A stretch of DNA of 64,000 bases. Origin: Bacteroidota bacterium. GTDB lineage: Bacteria > Bacteroidota > Bacteroidia > B-17B0 > Aurantibacillaceae. The notes beneath the pieces are model-generated. The model was not told where the DNA came from, did no database searches, and was given only the letters and a program-made list of their open reading frames with translations. This document shows positions 55,162 through 62,931 of the stretch, one piece after another. Positions within the stretch are counted from its first letter, which is position 1. Every line of letters begins with the position of its first letter. The translations under genes and the position numbers were made by a program. The stretch spans positions 467,686 to 531,685 of the forward strand of contig JAAFIQ010000001.1 in assembly GCA_013298715.1 (NCBI GenBank), written 5' to 3'.

Positions 55162-55926
55162 TCAATTCCAAATTTCATTCATTTCTGTCAGTACGATTGG
55201 TTTACCGTCTGTTACAACAATAGTATGTTCGTGTTGTGCCATAAATCCCCCTTTATTTCCAACCATTGTCCAGCCGTCATTAAGTTCTATTGTATAAGTA
55301 GAAGTAGTAGAGATAAATGTTTCAATAGCTACAACTGAATTTTTCTTAAATCGTCTTTGGTCAAGTCTGTTTTTATAATTCATTAATTCATCTGGCTGTT
55401 CGTGTAAACTTCTGCCAATACCGTGTCCGCCAAGATTTTTAATTACCTTAAATCCTCTTTTCTTTGCTTCGGTTTCCATTATGTGCCCGATGTCTGAAAT
55501 GCGAACACCGCCTTTAATGTTATATATTGCTTTGTGCAAAATCTGTTGCGAGGCTTCTATGAGTTTTTGATGTTGATTAATGTCTTGCCCAAGTACAAAT
55601 GAGCCACCATTGTCTGACCAAAAACCGTCAAGTTCAGCTGAAACATCTATATTCACCAAATCACCTTCTTGTAATAATCGTTTGTCAGACGGAATGCCGT
55701 GACAAAATTCATTATTAACGCTAATACAAGTCCAACCTGGAAAACCATAAGTCAAATAAGGTGCTGATTTCGCACCAAAGTCTGACAAGATTTTTGCTCC
55801 ATAATTGTCTAATTGTTTTGTTGTCATACCGGGTTTAGCATAATTCCGCATTTCCTTTAATGTCAAAGCAACTGCTTTACTCGCTTTTTTCATTCCGATA
55901 AGTTCTTCGTCTTTCGTTATTGACAT
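55162..55926 (-). CDS. map: Type I methionyl aminopeptidase carried on a cassette
   Basis: 254 residues, the normal size for bacterial MetAP type Ia. All five metal ligands are in place: D94, D105, H168, E202 and E233, plus the catalytic H76 (FCHGIP). The protein removes the initiator Met from nascent chains. Start ATG at 55926, 55 bp past the cassette boundary. It lies between the near-identical sites 1 and 2. Because Bacteroidota keep a map gene in the ribosomal-protein operon, this is probably a second, mobile copy (inference). Confidence 0.93.
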   Translation of the reverse strand: MSITKDEELIGMKKASKAVALTLKEMRNYAKPGMTTKQLDNYGAKILSDFGAKSAPYLTYGFPGWTCISVNNEFCHGIPSDKRLLQEGDLVNIDVSAELDGFWSDNGGSFVLGQDINQHQKLIEASQQILHKAIYNIKGGVRISDIGHIMETEAKKRGFKVIKNLGGHGIGRSLHEQPDELMNYKNRLDQRRFKKNSVVAIETFISTTSTYTIELNDGWTMVGNKGGFMAQHEHTIVVTDGKPIVLTEMNEIWN

Positions 55927-55980
55927 ATTTGTTTAATTTTTCTGTTCGTTTGTTGATTGTATGGTCGCTCCTTGCCTGAC

Positions 55981-56112
55981 ACATAACGTTTTAGGGCTTG
56001 GCGAAGGTGGCGATTTTCACCACTAATGTTGATGCGGAGAACCAAACTTTGATTAACCACAAATGTGTCTGCGGAGCACTGAGCCGCCACTTTTGCCAAA
56101 CCCGTGTTGGCG
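55981..56112 (-). other. attC-like site 2 (132 bp)
   Basis: Minus strand R'' CGCCAAC (56106-56112) and R' GTTATGT (55981-55987). The inner arms are as in site 1 (GCCAAAC / GGCTTGG; CGCCAC / GTGGCG). Its R'' matches the first bases of the MORN-protein cassette (TTGGCGGTA against TACCGCCAA). Confidence 0.8.
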
Positions 56113-56124
56113 GTAGTTGTTTTC

Positions 56125-57255
56125 TTATTTGTCATCAATTTTGTAGATTTCTAATCGTCCTTCGCAACTAAAGTAATTAATAAGATATAGTTCGTTTTTT
56201 TCGTCATTGTCGCTGTCAAACTCAAAGAATAGCAAATTTCCAATGTCTTTAAATATTAGCTTTTTTCCGTTTCTTGTTATTGTTACTGGATTTTTTCCTG
56301 TGTCGTCACATTGCATTTGCTTACGTTCTACTTCAATTTTTCCAAGTCGTGAATTAAACTGTTTTTTTTCAAGTTCGTAGCTTATGTCATAGTCTCCATT
56401 TTTCAATTCTTTCACTTTTCTGTTTGTTGTGTAACCGTTTACTTTTATTTTCTGATTGCACACTGTGTCAATTTGCTCATACACCAAAAGTCCTGTAGGT
56501 TTGATTAAAAAATTAACCGTCCCAATCTGAATAGTCAAGAAGTCGTTTTTACAAACGGGGATATAATCAAATAGATACGGACCAAATTCTATGGGTCTAT
56601 TCAAACTGTCGAAAGGGTCGAAAAGCAGATATACTTTTAGGTTTGTGTTGTTAATGATAGACGTGTCATTAACTAAAGGTTTTGGTTTTATTTGTCTCGG
56701 GAGCAAAGTGTCGCCTTGAATTGAAAAACAGAATGTTTGTCCCGACAAATTTCCATTTCTGAAAGTCTGCTTTGATTTTACGTTTCCATTCTCATAATAC
56801 TCAGTCCAAGTTCCATTTTGACGATTTCCTTTTGATTTTATTGAACCACTTTGATGATAGTTTATAGCGTCACCAACTAAAGTTTCATTGTTGAAAATAG
56901 CAACGTAGCTTATATGTCCACTTTCAAAGTAATGAATAAACTCACCGTGTTTTCCCCCTTCTTTATAAAATTCTCTTTCTTTTACGGTTCTGTCTTTGTA
57001 GAAGTCAAGCCATAAGCTGTCTTTAAGTCCATTTTTAAAATAACCTGTTCCCCAAGTTGTCCCGTCTTTAGTGAATTGTCTGAAAAAACCATTCAATGTA
57101 TCGTTTCGATATGTTCGCTCGAATAACCAACTTCCAGAATAGTCAGAATGAACCCCTTGCTTTCTTCCAAGCTCGTCCTTATAGTTTTTTGTCTGTCCAA
57201 ATGCGAAGATTGGAAAAGTCAAAATGAAGAATGATATGTTTCTTAGTCCTCTCAT
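56125..57255 (-). CDS. Exported MORN-repeat protein
   Basis: 376 residues from the ATG at 57255, ten bases past the cassette boundary; the frame is open further upstream through attC site 3, but that stretch is non-coding. Signal peptide (ISFFILTFPIFAFGQ). Residues ~20-170 are MORN/YwqK-type repeats (LNGFFRQFTKDGTTWGTGYFKNGLKD; GKHGEFIHYFESGHISYVAIF; GTWTEYYENGNVKSKQTF). The C-terminal ~200 residues are of unknown fold. MORN repeats often bind membranes or act as antitoxin-like scaffolds, but no toxin is next to it. Confidence 0.8.
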   Translation of the reverse strand: MRGLRNISFFILTFPIFAFGQTKNYKDELGRKQGVHSDYSGSWLFERTYRNDTLNGFFRQFTKDGTTWGTGYFKNGLKDSLWLDFYKDRTVKEREFYKEGGKHGEFIHYFESGHISYVAIFNNETLVGDAINYHQSGSIKSKGNRQNGTWTEYYENGNVKSKQTFRNGNLSGQTFCFSIQGDTLLPRQIKPKPLVNDTSIINNTNLKVYLLFDPFDSLNRPIEFGPYLFDYIPVCKNDFLTIQIGTVNFLIKPTGLLVYEQIDTVCNQKIKVNGYTTNRKVKELKNGDYDISYELEKKQFNSRLGKIEVERKQMQCDDTGKNPVTITRNGKKLIFKDIGNLLFFEFDSDNDEKNELYLINYFSCEGRLEIYKIDDK

Positions 57256-57264
57256 TACAATTAC

Positions 57265-57359
57265 CGCCAACGTTTTCCAAGCAGGCGTAGTTTTTTGCTT
57301 GTCCAAGTTATGCATTTGAGCGTTAACACGCAAAAAATTATGCTTGCTTGGTGTTAGCA
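57265..57359 (-). other. attC-like site 3 (95 bp)
   Basis: Minus strand R'' TGCTAAC (57353-57359) and R' GTTGGCG (57265-57271). The arms CAAGCAAGC / CTTGCTT are shared with sites 7 and 10; the loop holds GCGTTAACACGCAAAAAAT, also in sites 7 and 8. Confidence 0.8.
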
Positions 57360-57371
57360 GTAGTTGTTTTT

Positions 57372-57959
57372 TTACGCTTCCGTCTCAAGTTGTCTCACCT
57401 GTTTTATTAAATACATTCTTGTCTCGCTGTCGTTTTCGTTTTTGACTCTTTTATTTAGGTCTATGAATTTAGCACTAAGCTTTATGAATTTTTCGGACGC
57501 TAAATATAATTTTAACCATTCATTAAAGTCACTTAGTTCAGTTCTTTTGCATGAATATTCAAAACTGTCTGTATACGAAGGGCAGTCGATGTTAGAATAT
57601 TCATATTTGTCTATGGGAATTATAGGTCTGCCAAAATATTTGTCGAACAAATAAGTATTTGAACAATAGGTTTCAAATGCTTTTTTTTCAGCGTCTACAA
57701 ATTGACCCGATTTAAATAATATTAATGTGCACTCGAATAAGAAGTCTGGAAAGCCAATATCGTCAGGGAAATTTTTAATAAACCATTTTAAATAAGTTAG
57801 TCCACCTTTGAAGTCTTGAAGTTTGATATATGCTTTCGGAGGATAATAACGCATGCCTCGACTGTCGTCATAAGCACCAAATTTTCTTTTTTCCGCAGAT
57901 AAAGCTCGTTTAACGTCGGCGATATATTTTTTATATTTCTCTATTTCTTTCGGTGTCAT
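57372..57959 (-). CDS. Hypothetical cytoplasmic protein of a cassette
   Basis: 195 residues, mostly helical, with Tyr/Phe/Lys-rich sequence (KYKKYIADVKRALSAEKRKFGAYDDSRGM; FKGGLTYLKWFIKNFPDDIGFPDFLFECTLILFKSGQFVDAE). The middle resembles a short TPR pair. No signal peptide or membrane helix. No family recognised. ATG at 57959, 12 bp past the boundary of attC site 4. Cassette ends complementary (TTAGCAGTA / TACTGCTAA). Confidence 0.7.
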   Translation of the reverse strand: MTPKEIEKYKKYIADVKRALSAEKRKFGAYDDSRGMRYYPPKAYIKLQDFKGGLTYLKWFIKNFPDDIGFPDFLFECTLILFKSGQFVDAEKKAFETYCSNTYLFDKYFGRPIIPIDKYEYSNIDCPSYTDSFEYSCKRTELSDFNEWLKLYLASEKFIKLSAKFIDLNKRVKNENDSETRMYLIKQVRQLETEA

Positions 57960-57970
57960 TTTACAATTAC

Positions 57971-58179
57971 TGCTAACGGTTTCGGGGCTTGCGTTCGGCG
58001 GGCTTTCGGAGCCTCCTCTGTCTACACCCTAAAATGTTTGTTTAAAGATACAAATGTTTTTTAGTGAGGGCAACTAAAAAAATGCTGTTCCCTGAGCCTG
58101 TCGAAGGGCGGCATACAAAATTGTCAAAACCCGAACGATGACCTTCTCCGCCCGCTGACGCGATTGCCCCGTGTTACTG
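57971..58179 (-). other. attC-like site 4 (209 bp, long form)
   Basis: Minus strand R'' CCAGTAAC (58173-58179) and R' GTTAGCA (57971-57977). The arms GGGGCTTGCG / GCAATCGCGTC and GGCGGGCTTTC pair. The loop holds TGTCTA.AC..TAAA.TGTTTG and AAGATACAAATG, also found in sites 5 and 11. It also contains a CCTGAGCCTGTCGAAGGG word known as a dispersed bacterial repeat. Confidence 0.75.
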
Positions 58180-58198
58180 GTTGGTGGAGGCACACAGT

Positions 58199-58681
58199 TT
58201 ACTTTGCTATAATTTTAAAGTCTACTCGTTGGTTTAAAAAATACGCTTCTTCAATTTCCTTTTCTGTCTTTAGTTTAGAAATTTTTTCAGCAGATATTAT
58301 TGGAACAGCGCACTCATAGCCTTTAGCAATTAGTCTTGTAAGGTTAACACCTTTATCAACAAGATATTTGACAATATTATAAGCTCGCTTCAAAGTTAGA
58401 TGTTGGCTTGCTGTCGGCTTACACATGGACAAGTGACAACCAACCTCAATAATTATATTTTTATTTTTTTGCATGAAAGTAACGATTGAGTCAAGTGTCG
58501 GTTTACTCTCGTCCCTTAAAGTCGGTTTAGCCAAGTCAAAGTGAATTTTTGAAATATAAAATGTATTAGAGACAAAAACTGTATCTTTCAATGTAAAATG
58601 TTTTCTGCTGTCAATAAGTTGTCCGAACGCTAAGCCGTTTAGAAACAAAAAGAATATTACTATGTTGAAGTTGTTTTTCAT
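58199..58681 (-). CDS. OmpA-domain envelope protein on a cassette
   Basis: 160 residues from the ATG at 58681; the frame is open upstream through attC sequence, but this start gives the signal peptide NIVIFFLFLNGLAFGQ. The rest is a single OmpA-like peptidoglycan-binding domain (SKIHFDLAKPTLRDESKPTLDSIVTFMQ; ASQHLTLKRAYNIVKYLVDKGV; LIAKGYECAVPI). It binds peptidoglycan without an attached barrel. The boundary rule holds (TTACTGGT / ACCAGTAA). Confidence 0.85.
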   Translation of the reverse strand: MKNNFNIVIFFLFLNGLAFGQLIDSRKHFTLKDTVFVSNTFYISKIHFDLAKPTLRDESKPTLDSIVTFMQKNKNIIIEVGCHLSMCKPTASQHLTLKRAYNIVKYLVDKGVNLTRLIAKGYECAVPIISAEKISKLKTEKEIEEAYFLNQRVDFKIIAK

Positions 58682-58767
58682 TTTCAATGGACTATCGAAA
58701 AAATGTCGTACAAATTGCTTTTTTGTCAACCAAGATTTTGCCTCGGAGGAATTCGTCCGCCACTTAC

Positions 58768-58948
58768 CAGTAACGTTTTGCAGATAGTGGCAGGCGGGCT
58801 TTCGAAGCATCAACTGTCTATACCGACAAAAGGTTATATCGAAGATACATGTTTATTAGTGAGCCGCAAAAAAATGTCCCGAAGGGGCCGCTGATCTGCG
58901 CGCGAGCGATGACCGAGTCCGCCCGCTTGCCACTATGTGCTGTTATGC
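58768..58948 (-). other. attC-like site 5 (181 bp, long form)
   Basis: Minus strand R'' GCATAAC (58942-58948) and R' GTTACTG (58768-58774). Arms CAGATAGTGGCAGGCGGG / CCCGCTTGCCACTATGTG. The loop word ACTGTCTATACC is shared with sites 4 and 11. The stop codon of the gene to its right lies inside its R'' box. Confidence 0.78.
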
Positions 58949-59509
58949 GGTCGTGCCGTCCCAGATAATTGTAGTCTTTTTAAAATATTTTTTCCTGAAC
59001 CGTAAGAGTTTTACTGCCCGTCTGTCGTTGCGGTGTCTGCGCTTAAATAATTCTGGAGAACTGTAGATGGCAATATTTTTTTTGTCAGAAGACTTATAAA
59101 TAAATTGGCATAGTGTTCCGTCCCTCACCCTTGCATAGCGTCCTTGACTGCATAGAGTGTCAACACCGAGCGAGTATAACTTTGCAATGACGTTGCTCCA
59201 ATTAGATTTGGGCGTTAGTTCGTAATTTTCATGCGTTTCAGAATACTCATAAGTGCCGTCTACTTTTTTCTTGCGTGTTGTATTTGTCCTGAAATATTTG
59301 CCATGCCAATTGCCTAACTTGTCCTGAGTAAATGTTACGGCTGTCCAATACCACCAAACGTCAGCGAATTTGAAAATGATAATATGTGTGGAGTCTAATT
59401 TTTGGTCGTACCTGCGGTCAAGAACACGGAGCAAACTGTCAAACCGAACTTGGCATTTGACTGTTAGAGAAAGAACAAGTGTCAATATGATTAGTAGTGT
59501 TGTCTTCAT
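58943..59509 (-). CDS. Exported hypothetical protein of a cassette
   Basis: 188 residues from the ATG at 59509, nine bases past the boundary. The upstream frame (to 59560) runs inside attC site 6 and begins MLLIPAFAKPQTV, a translation of the attC arm. Signal peptide (LLIILTLVLSLTVKCQ). The mature protein is basic, with WWYWTAVTFTQDKLGNWHGKYFRTNTT and RRHRNDRRAVKLLRFRKKYFKK near the end. No family recognised. The stop sits in the R'' box of site 5. Confidence 0.7.
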   Translation of the reverse strand: MKTTLLIILTLVLSLTVKCQVRFDSLLRVLDRRYDQKLDSTHIIIFKFADVWWYWTAVTFTQDKLGNWHGKYFRTNTTRKKKVDGTYEYSETHENYELTPKSNWSNVIAKLYSLGVDTLCSQGRYARVRDGTLCQFIYKSSDKKNIAIYSSPELFKRRHRNDRRAVKLLRFRKKYFKKTTIIWDGTTA

Positions 59510-59517
59510 GGCATGCC

Positions 59518-59648
59518 GCATAACGGTTTGCGGCTTGGCGAAGGCAGGGATTAAAAGCACAAATGTTCAATAAACCACAAATGTTGATTAGAAGTACAAA
59601 TGCTCAATTTACCACGTCAGCCCTGCTTTTGCCAAACCGATGTTAGCG
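59518..59648 (-). other. attC-like site 6 (131 bp)
   Basis: Minus strand R'' CGCTAAC (59642-59648), R' GTTATGC (59518-59524). Arms CATCGGTTTGGCAAAAGCAGGG / CCTGCCTTCGCCAAGCCGCAAACC: the second arm carries four extra bases, like extrahelical bases of attC. Same family as sites 1, 2 and 9. Confidence 0.8.
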
Positions 59649-59655
59649 GTAGTTT

Positions 59656-59967
59656 TTATTTGTCCGCTTGTTTTAACGTTCCTTTCAAATTTACAAATTG
59701 TCCGTTTGGCAATGTAACATTTGAATACACAATTTCATTTTCATAGTCTTGAACTTGGGTAATTGTCTTGCCATTTTCTTCTTTCCAAGTTACTTGAAAT
59801 AGCTGTGGTCTTAGTTCTACCATTTTCGTTTCAACAGTTTCACTTATGTTAACAGCGTTACCATTTTGTTCTATAATAGTAAATGTTAGCGAAGTGTCAC
59901 TATGAATGTCCAAAGTAGCCTTTGCCATTCCCAAGTCAATTTTAAATTTGTTGCCTATTATATTCAT
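59656..59967 (-). CDS. MoaF-like small protein
   Basis: 103 residues. The strand pattern SLTFTIIEQNGNAV...ELRPQLFQVTWKEENGKTITQVQDYENEIVYSNVTLPNGQFVNLKGTL resembles the calycin-like MoaF C-terminal domain. This family binds small hydrophobic molecules in other bacteria; the ligand here is unknown. No signal peptide. It is the second gene of its cassette, 10 bp downstream of the Nudix gene. Confidence 0.6.
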   Translation of the reverse strand: MNIIGNKFKIDLGMAKATLDIHSDTSLTFTIIEQNGNAVNISETVETKMVELRPQLFQVTWKEENGKTITQVQDYENEIVYSNVTLPNGQFVNLKGTLKQADK

Positions 59968-59977
59968 TTTTATTTGT

Positions 59978-60463
59978 TTATGCTAATACGTTGAGTTTGT
60001 TTAACCATTCTTGAACTTCAAATTTATTGTTTTTTGAATAGTCAAGAAGTTCAGCCTTCTGTACGATTTTATATTCGTCAAGTTCTTCGTTTAATTCTAT
60101 TTGTCCTTTTGCAATAATGTGATAAGCTATTACAATTTGGTTTGCTTTCGGAAAAGGGAATACACCAAGAAAATTTGTTTCAATTGTGTCAAGTCCAAGT
60201 TCTTCTTTTGTTTCTCGTTGAGATGCTAATTCTGGTGTTTCGTCTGCTTCTAAAAAGCCTGTAATAATTGAAAAAATTCCTTTTGGTGCTAGCTTATTGT
60301 GAGCTAAAACAATTCCTTTGTCTGTTTCAACAACAATTCCAACAACTGGTATTGGATTATTCCAATAAATAAATCCACAACTATTGTCAATGCAAAAAAG
60401 TCGTTCTTTTTGGCCAATTACTTTTTTGGTAAGTGTCTTACCACATTTTGTGCAGTATTTCAT
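59978..60463 (-). CDS. Nudix hydrolase with N-terminal zinc ribbon
   Basis: 161 residues. N-terminal zinc ribbon C4-x2-C7 and C24-x4-C29, as in NudC-type proteins. Perfect Nudix box G69-x5-E75-x7-R83-E84-x-K-E87-E88-x-G90. It hydrolyses nucleoside-diphosphate-linked compounds (NADH or capped-RNA-like substrates in relatives); substrate unknown. ATG at 60463, 29 bp past the cassette boundary. First gene of a two-gene cassette. Confidence 0.9.
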   Translation of the reverse strand: MKYCTKCGKTLTKKVIGQKERLFCIDNSCGFIYWNNPIPVVGIVVETDKGIVLAHNKLAPKGIFSIITGFLEADETPELASQRETKEELGLDTIETNFLGVFPFPKANQIVIAYHIIAKGQIELNEELDEYKIVQKAELLDYSKNNKFEVQEWLNKLNVLA

Positions 60464-60491
60464 TGTCTGTCTGTGTCGTTTGTAAAATTAC

Positions 60492-60588
60492 CGCTAACGG
60501 TTTGCAAGCAGGCGCAAGTTTTTTGCTAAGTCAAAGTTAAACATTTTTGCAGTAACACGCAAAAAATTGCGCTTGCTTGCTGTTAGCT
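60492..60588 (-). other. attC-like site 7 (97 bp)
   Basis: Minus strand R'' AGCTAAC (60582-60588), R' GTTAGCG (60492-60498). Arms CAAGCAAGCGCAA / CTTGCGCCTGCTTGC; loop word TAACACGCAAAAAATTGC shared with site 3. Confidence 0.8.
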
Positions 60589-60950
60589 CCTTGTTGCGGT
60601 CGCCCCCGCCTTATTTAGCAGGTGTCTGCATTTGGCAAACACAGGGCGGGGATTAAAAAACCACAAAACATTTTTGTCAAACGAAAACTTTTAGTAAAAC
60701 ATTGGTGCAATTTTCTTTTGTCAAAACTTTATTGAATTACAAAATAAATGAGCGTCGCAAGGTAAGTGACACAGAAATCGGTCTAACCGAGAACTTTAGC
60801 AGACAGCGCTACGTTTAGGTCGATACGCAGTGGTCGATGCATTAAGGTCGAAGACGTGATTAACATAACGTGCTTGCCGTGTGTCAGCCATTAAATGAAA
60901 AACTTTTTAGAAAAACTGTCTTAACGCACCACGCAATGAGAGCTAACGGT
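60589..60950. other. ORF-less cassette body (362 bp)
   Basis: Between sites 7 and 8 no ORF longer than a few codons with coding character exists on either strand. The ends still obey the cassette rule (TTAGCTC / GAGCTAA). It holds a GC-rich inverted repeat (CCCCCGCC / GGCGGGG, 60606-60656) that could fold as a hairpin. It may be a non-coding RNA, a promoter cassette or a decayed gene; I cannot say which. Confidence 0.6.
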
Positions 60951-61037
60951 TTCGGGGCTTGCGCTGTTTTTTGCTTGCCCAATTTACACATTTGAGCGTT
61001 AACACGCAAAAAATGGCGCAATTGCCCCGGGTTAGTA
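60951..61037 (-). other. attC-like site 8 (87 bp)
   Basis: Minus strand R'' TACTAAC (61031-61037), R' GTTAGCT (60951-60957). Arms CCGGGGCAATTGCGCC / GCGCAAGCCCCGAAACC; the loop carries TTAACACGCAAAAAATGG as in sites 3 and 7. Confidence 0.78.
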
Positions 61038-61061
61038 GCTGTAAGCGACACACAGAATTAA

Positions 61062-62084
61062 TTAATTTAAATTCGTAAGTCCAGAAAGTAAATATATTAA
61101 TGCTTGTCCCGTAGGTCTAAATTTGAAACCAATATTAATTGATGTCATGTGGTAATGATTACCTAATTCTGGAAACTTTGTGTTTACATTATAAAAGTTA
61201 AAAGAATTGGAAAAGCCAATGAAAAATCTAACGTTGTCGGCAACGTTAATGTATTTTCTAAATGTAATGCCAACATTACCACCATAAAACTGTCCGATGT
61301 TATTTTTCCAATTATTTAGGGTATGGTCGATGACAAACAGGTCAACAATTACAAATCCAACGCTTGGTGTAATGCTCCACATTTTTTTTAATTTTTTTTC
61401 ATACCCCATGTCAATATTATTTTTTATAATATTAAACCAATAAGTACCTCTACTATTCAGATTTCCCCTGTCATAAGAACTGACTTCAAATCCATCTATG
61501 GATTTAAAACTGGATTTAACATGTCGAATTGTTGCGGGATTAAAAGAATAGGAGAGAATAAAATTTTTAAAATAAAATGAAGCGCCAAAACTTACATTTG
61601 CGTAATTATTTATGTAAATATTTGTCCTTTGGTCTATAAAATTGTAACAAGCACCCATCTTAAAGTCCATGTGAATTTTGGATTTGTCGAAAACCGTATT
61701 ATTTCTTGAGAAGTCGCCTGACTGAGTGTCTTTGGCAACAAACAGAAGTTCGTCTTTTGTCGATGAGATTAATTTTAAATTTAAAAGTAAGTCGCTTGTT
61801 TGAACAGTTAGTGTTTTGTTTTTAAAACTCCATGTACCAATTTTGTCCCACTTACACAATTTAAGAGTTTTCATTTCAGTGCAGACTGCAAACGCGCCAT
61901 TGTCGAAAAACTTGAAAGTCTTATCAAGCAATGAGTCAGGGGTAATGAATGAAATTGTGTCCGCTCGCTTTAATTGATTAAGATCTTTGTCAAAACACCA
62001 AGTCCTTACAATTTTCTGAGTCTGGCATAAGCAACTTTGGAAAACTAAAATTAACGTCAAGATTAATGTCAGTAGATATTTCAT
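61062..62084 (-). CDS. Exported outer-membrane-barrel-like protein on a cassette
   Basis: 340 residues from the ATG at 62084, 17 bp past the boundary; a GTG at 62144 in the same frame is inside attC site 9. Signal peptide (LLTLILTLILVFQSCLC, ending at a possible lipobox SC). The first ~120 residues read as a small domain (TWCFDKDLNQLKRADTISFITPDSLLDKTFKF); the rest alternates strands with aromatic residues (ANVSFGASFYFKNFILSYSF; WSITPSVGFVIVDLF; VRFFIGFSNSFNFYN), like a PorP/SprF- or OprD-type barrel. No named family. Confidence 0.65.
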   Translation of the reverse strand: MKYLLTLILTLILVFQSCLCQTQKIVRTWCFDKDLNQLKRADTISFITPDSLLDKTFKFFDNGAFAVCTEMKTLKLCKWDKIGTWSFKNKTLTVQTSDLLLNLKLISSTKDELLFVAKDTQSGDFSRNNTVFDKSKIHMDFKMGACYNFIDQRTNIYINNYANVSFGASFYFKNFILSYSFNPATIRHVKSSFKSIDGFEVSSYDRGNLNSRGTYWFNIIKNNIDMGYEKKLKKMWSITPSVGFVIVDLFVIDHTLNNWKNNIGQFYGGNVGITFRKYINVADNVRFFIGFSNSFNFYNVNTKFPELGNHYHMTSINIGFKFRPTGQALIYLLSGLTNLN

Positions 62085-62101
62085 GTCTTTTCGCTTATTG
62101 C

Positions 62102-62231
62102 TACTAACGGTTTGCGGCTTGGCGAAGGCGGGGAGTAGAAGCACAAATCTTCAAATCATTCCAGATTTTTAAAAAATCCCTAACGTTGAATAAAGCAATC
62201 GGGCCCCGCTTTTGCCAAACCGATGTTATAG
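62102..62231 (-). other. attC-like site 9 (130 bp)
   Basis: Minus strand R'' CTATAAC (62225-62231), R' GTTAGTA (62102-62108). Arms ATCGGTTTGGCAAAAGCGGGG / CCCCGCCTTCGCCAAGCCGCAAACC, as in sites 1, 2 and 6. Confidence 0.8.
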
Positions 62232-62262
62232 CCAGGCCATTTTTGTCAATATGTTTTTGTCG

Positions 62263-62793
62263 TCACGATTGCCATAAATTCCACGGTTCATAAACTAGTG
62301 TCCAAAGAATATAAAGCCCAACGTTAATTGCTCCTGTCAAAATTAGTTTTATTGTCAAGTTGCGTTTTTCTGTCTTTGAGTAATTGATTTTCCAAATTAC
62401 AAGTGTCGCCATAAACGAAGCTAAAATAGGAAAGATTAATCCTTGTTTGTCTCTAACTTCACCGTAATAAAATGTCGAGCCATAATAAAGTTCATACCAT
62501 TGTAGAACGCTAATTGTCAATGCGGAAAACAGGTAAACAGTCAATATTTTCTTGTCCTGTCTGAAATTGTCAAATGCTAAAATTAGAAAGCAACTTATAA
62601 AGAGAATTCTCGATATTAGAGAAGCAATGGAAATCTTAATTATCCCCCGATTGTTGTCAAACTCTTTAAATGGATTGTCTTGAGTCGGATTGTAATTTTG
62701 AAGGTCATAAAAATAAAAACATAGTCCAACGACACTTAATAATGTCAGTGTTGCTAAAACTGTCTCAAAGATATTTGCTTTAAATTTTGTCAA
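62263..62793 (-). CDS. Five-TM hypothetical protein of a cassette
   Basis: 176 residues with about five membrane helices (VLATLTLLSVVGLCFYFY; ISIASLISRILFISCFLILAF; ILTVYLFSALTISVLQWYEL; ILASFMATLVIWKINY; LILTGAINVGLYILWTLVYEP). The start is TTG at 62793, since no ATG lies between it and the boundary. No family recognised. Confidence 0.7.
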   Translation of the reverse strand: MTKFKANIFETVLATLTLLSVVGLCFYFYDLQNYNPTQDNPFKEFDNNRGIIKISIASLISRILFISCFLILAFDNFRQDKKILTVYLFSALTISVLQWYELYYGSTFYYGEVRDKQGLIFPILASFMATLVIWKINYSKTEKRNLTIKLILTGAINVGLYILWTLVYEPWNLWQS

Positions 62794-62817
62794 TGTTGTG
62801 TCGTTTTTTTGGCTTGG

Positions 62818-62899
62818 CTATAACGTTTTGCAAGCAGGCGCAGAAGTGGCAAAATAGGCGGTTAGGTCGAGCCGCTTTTGCGCTTGCTTGCTGTTAGCT
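62818..62899 (-). other. attC-like site 10 (82 bp)
   Basis: Minus strand R'' AGCTAAC (62893-62899), R' GTTATAG (62818-62824). Arms AGCAAGCAAGCGC / GCGCCTGCTTGC; the loop has a second small palindrome. Shortest site of the array. Confidence 0.8.
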
Positions 62900-62931
62900 G
62901 CTGGGCTTCCGTCTAGTTGGTCTTGTCGAGT

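Noticed and set aside
54983..55171. Minus-strand ORF of 62 codons over attC site 1
   Set aside because: It is the translation of the palindrome and nearly matches the ORF over site 2 only because the sites are alike.
55917..56138. Minus-strand ORF of 73 codons over attC site 2
   Set aside because: Same reason; it overlaps the map gene start and the end of the MORN gene.
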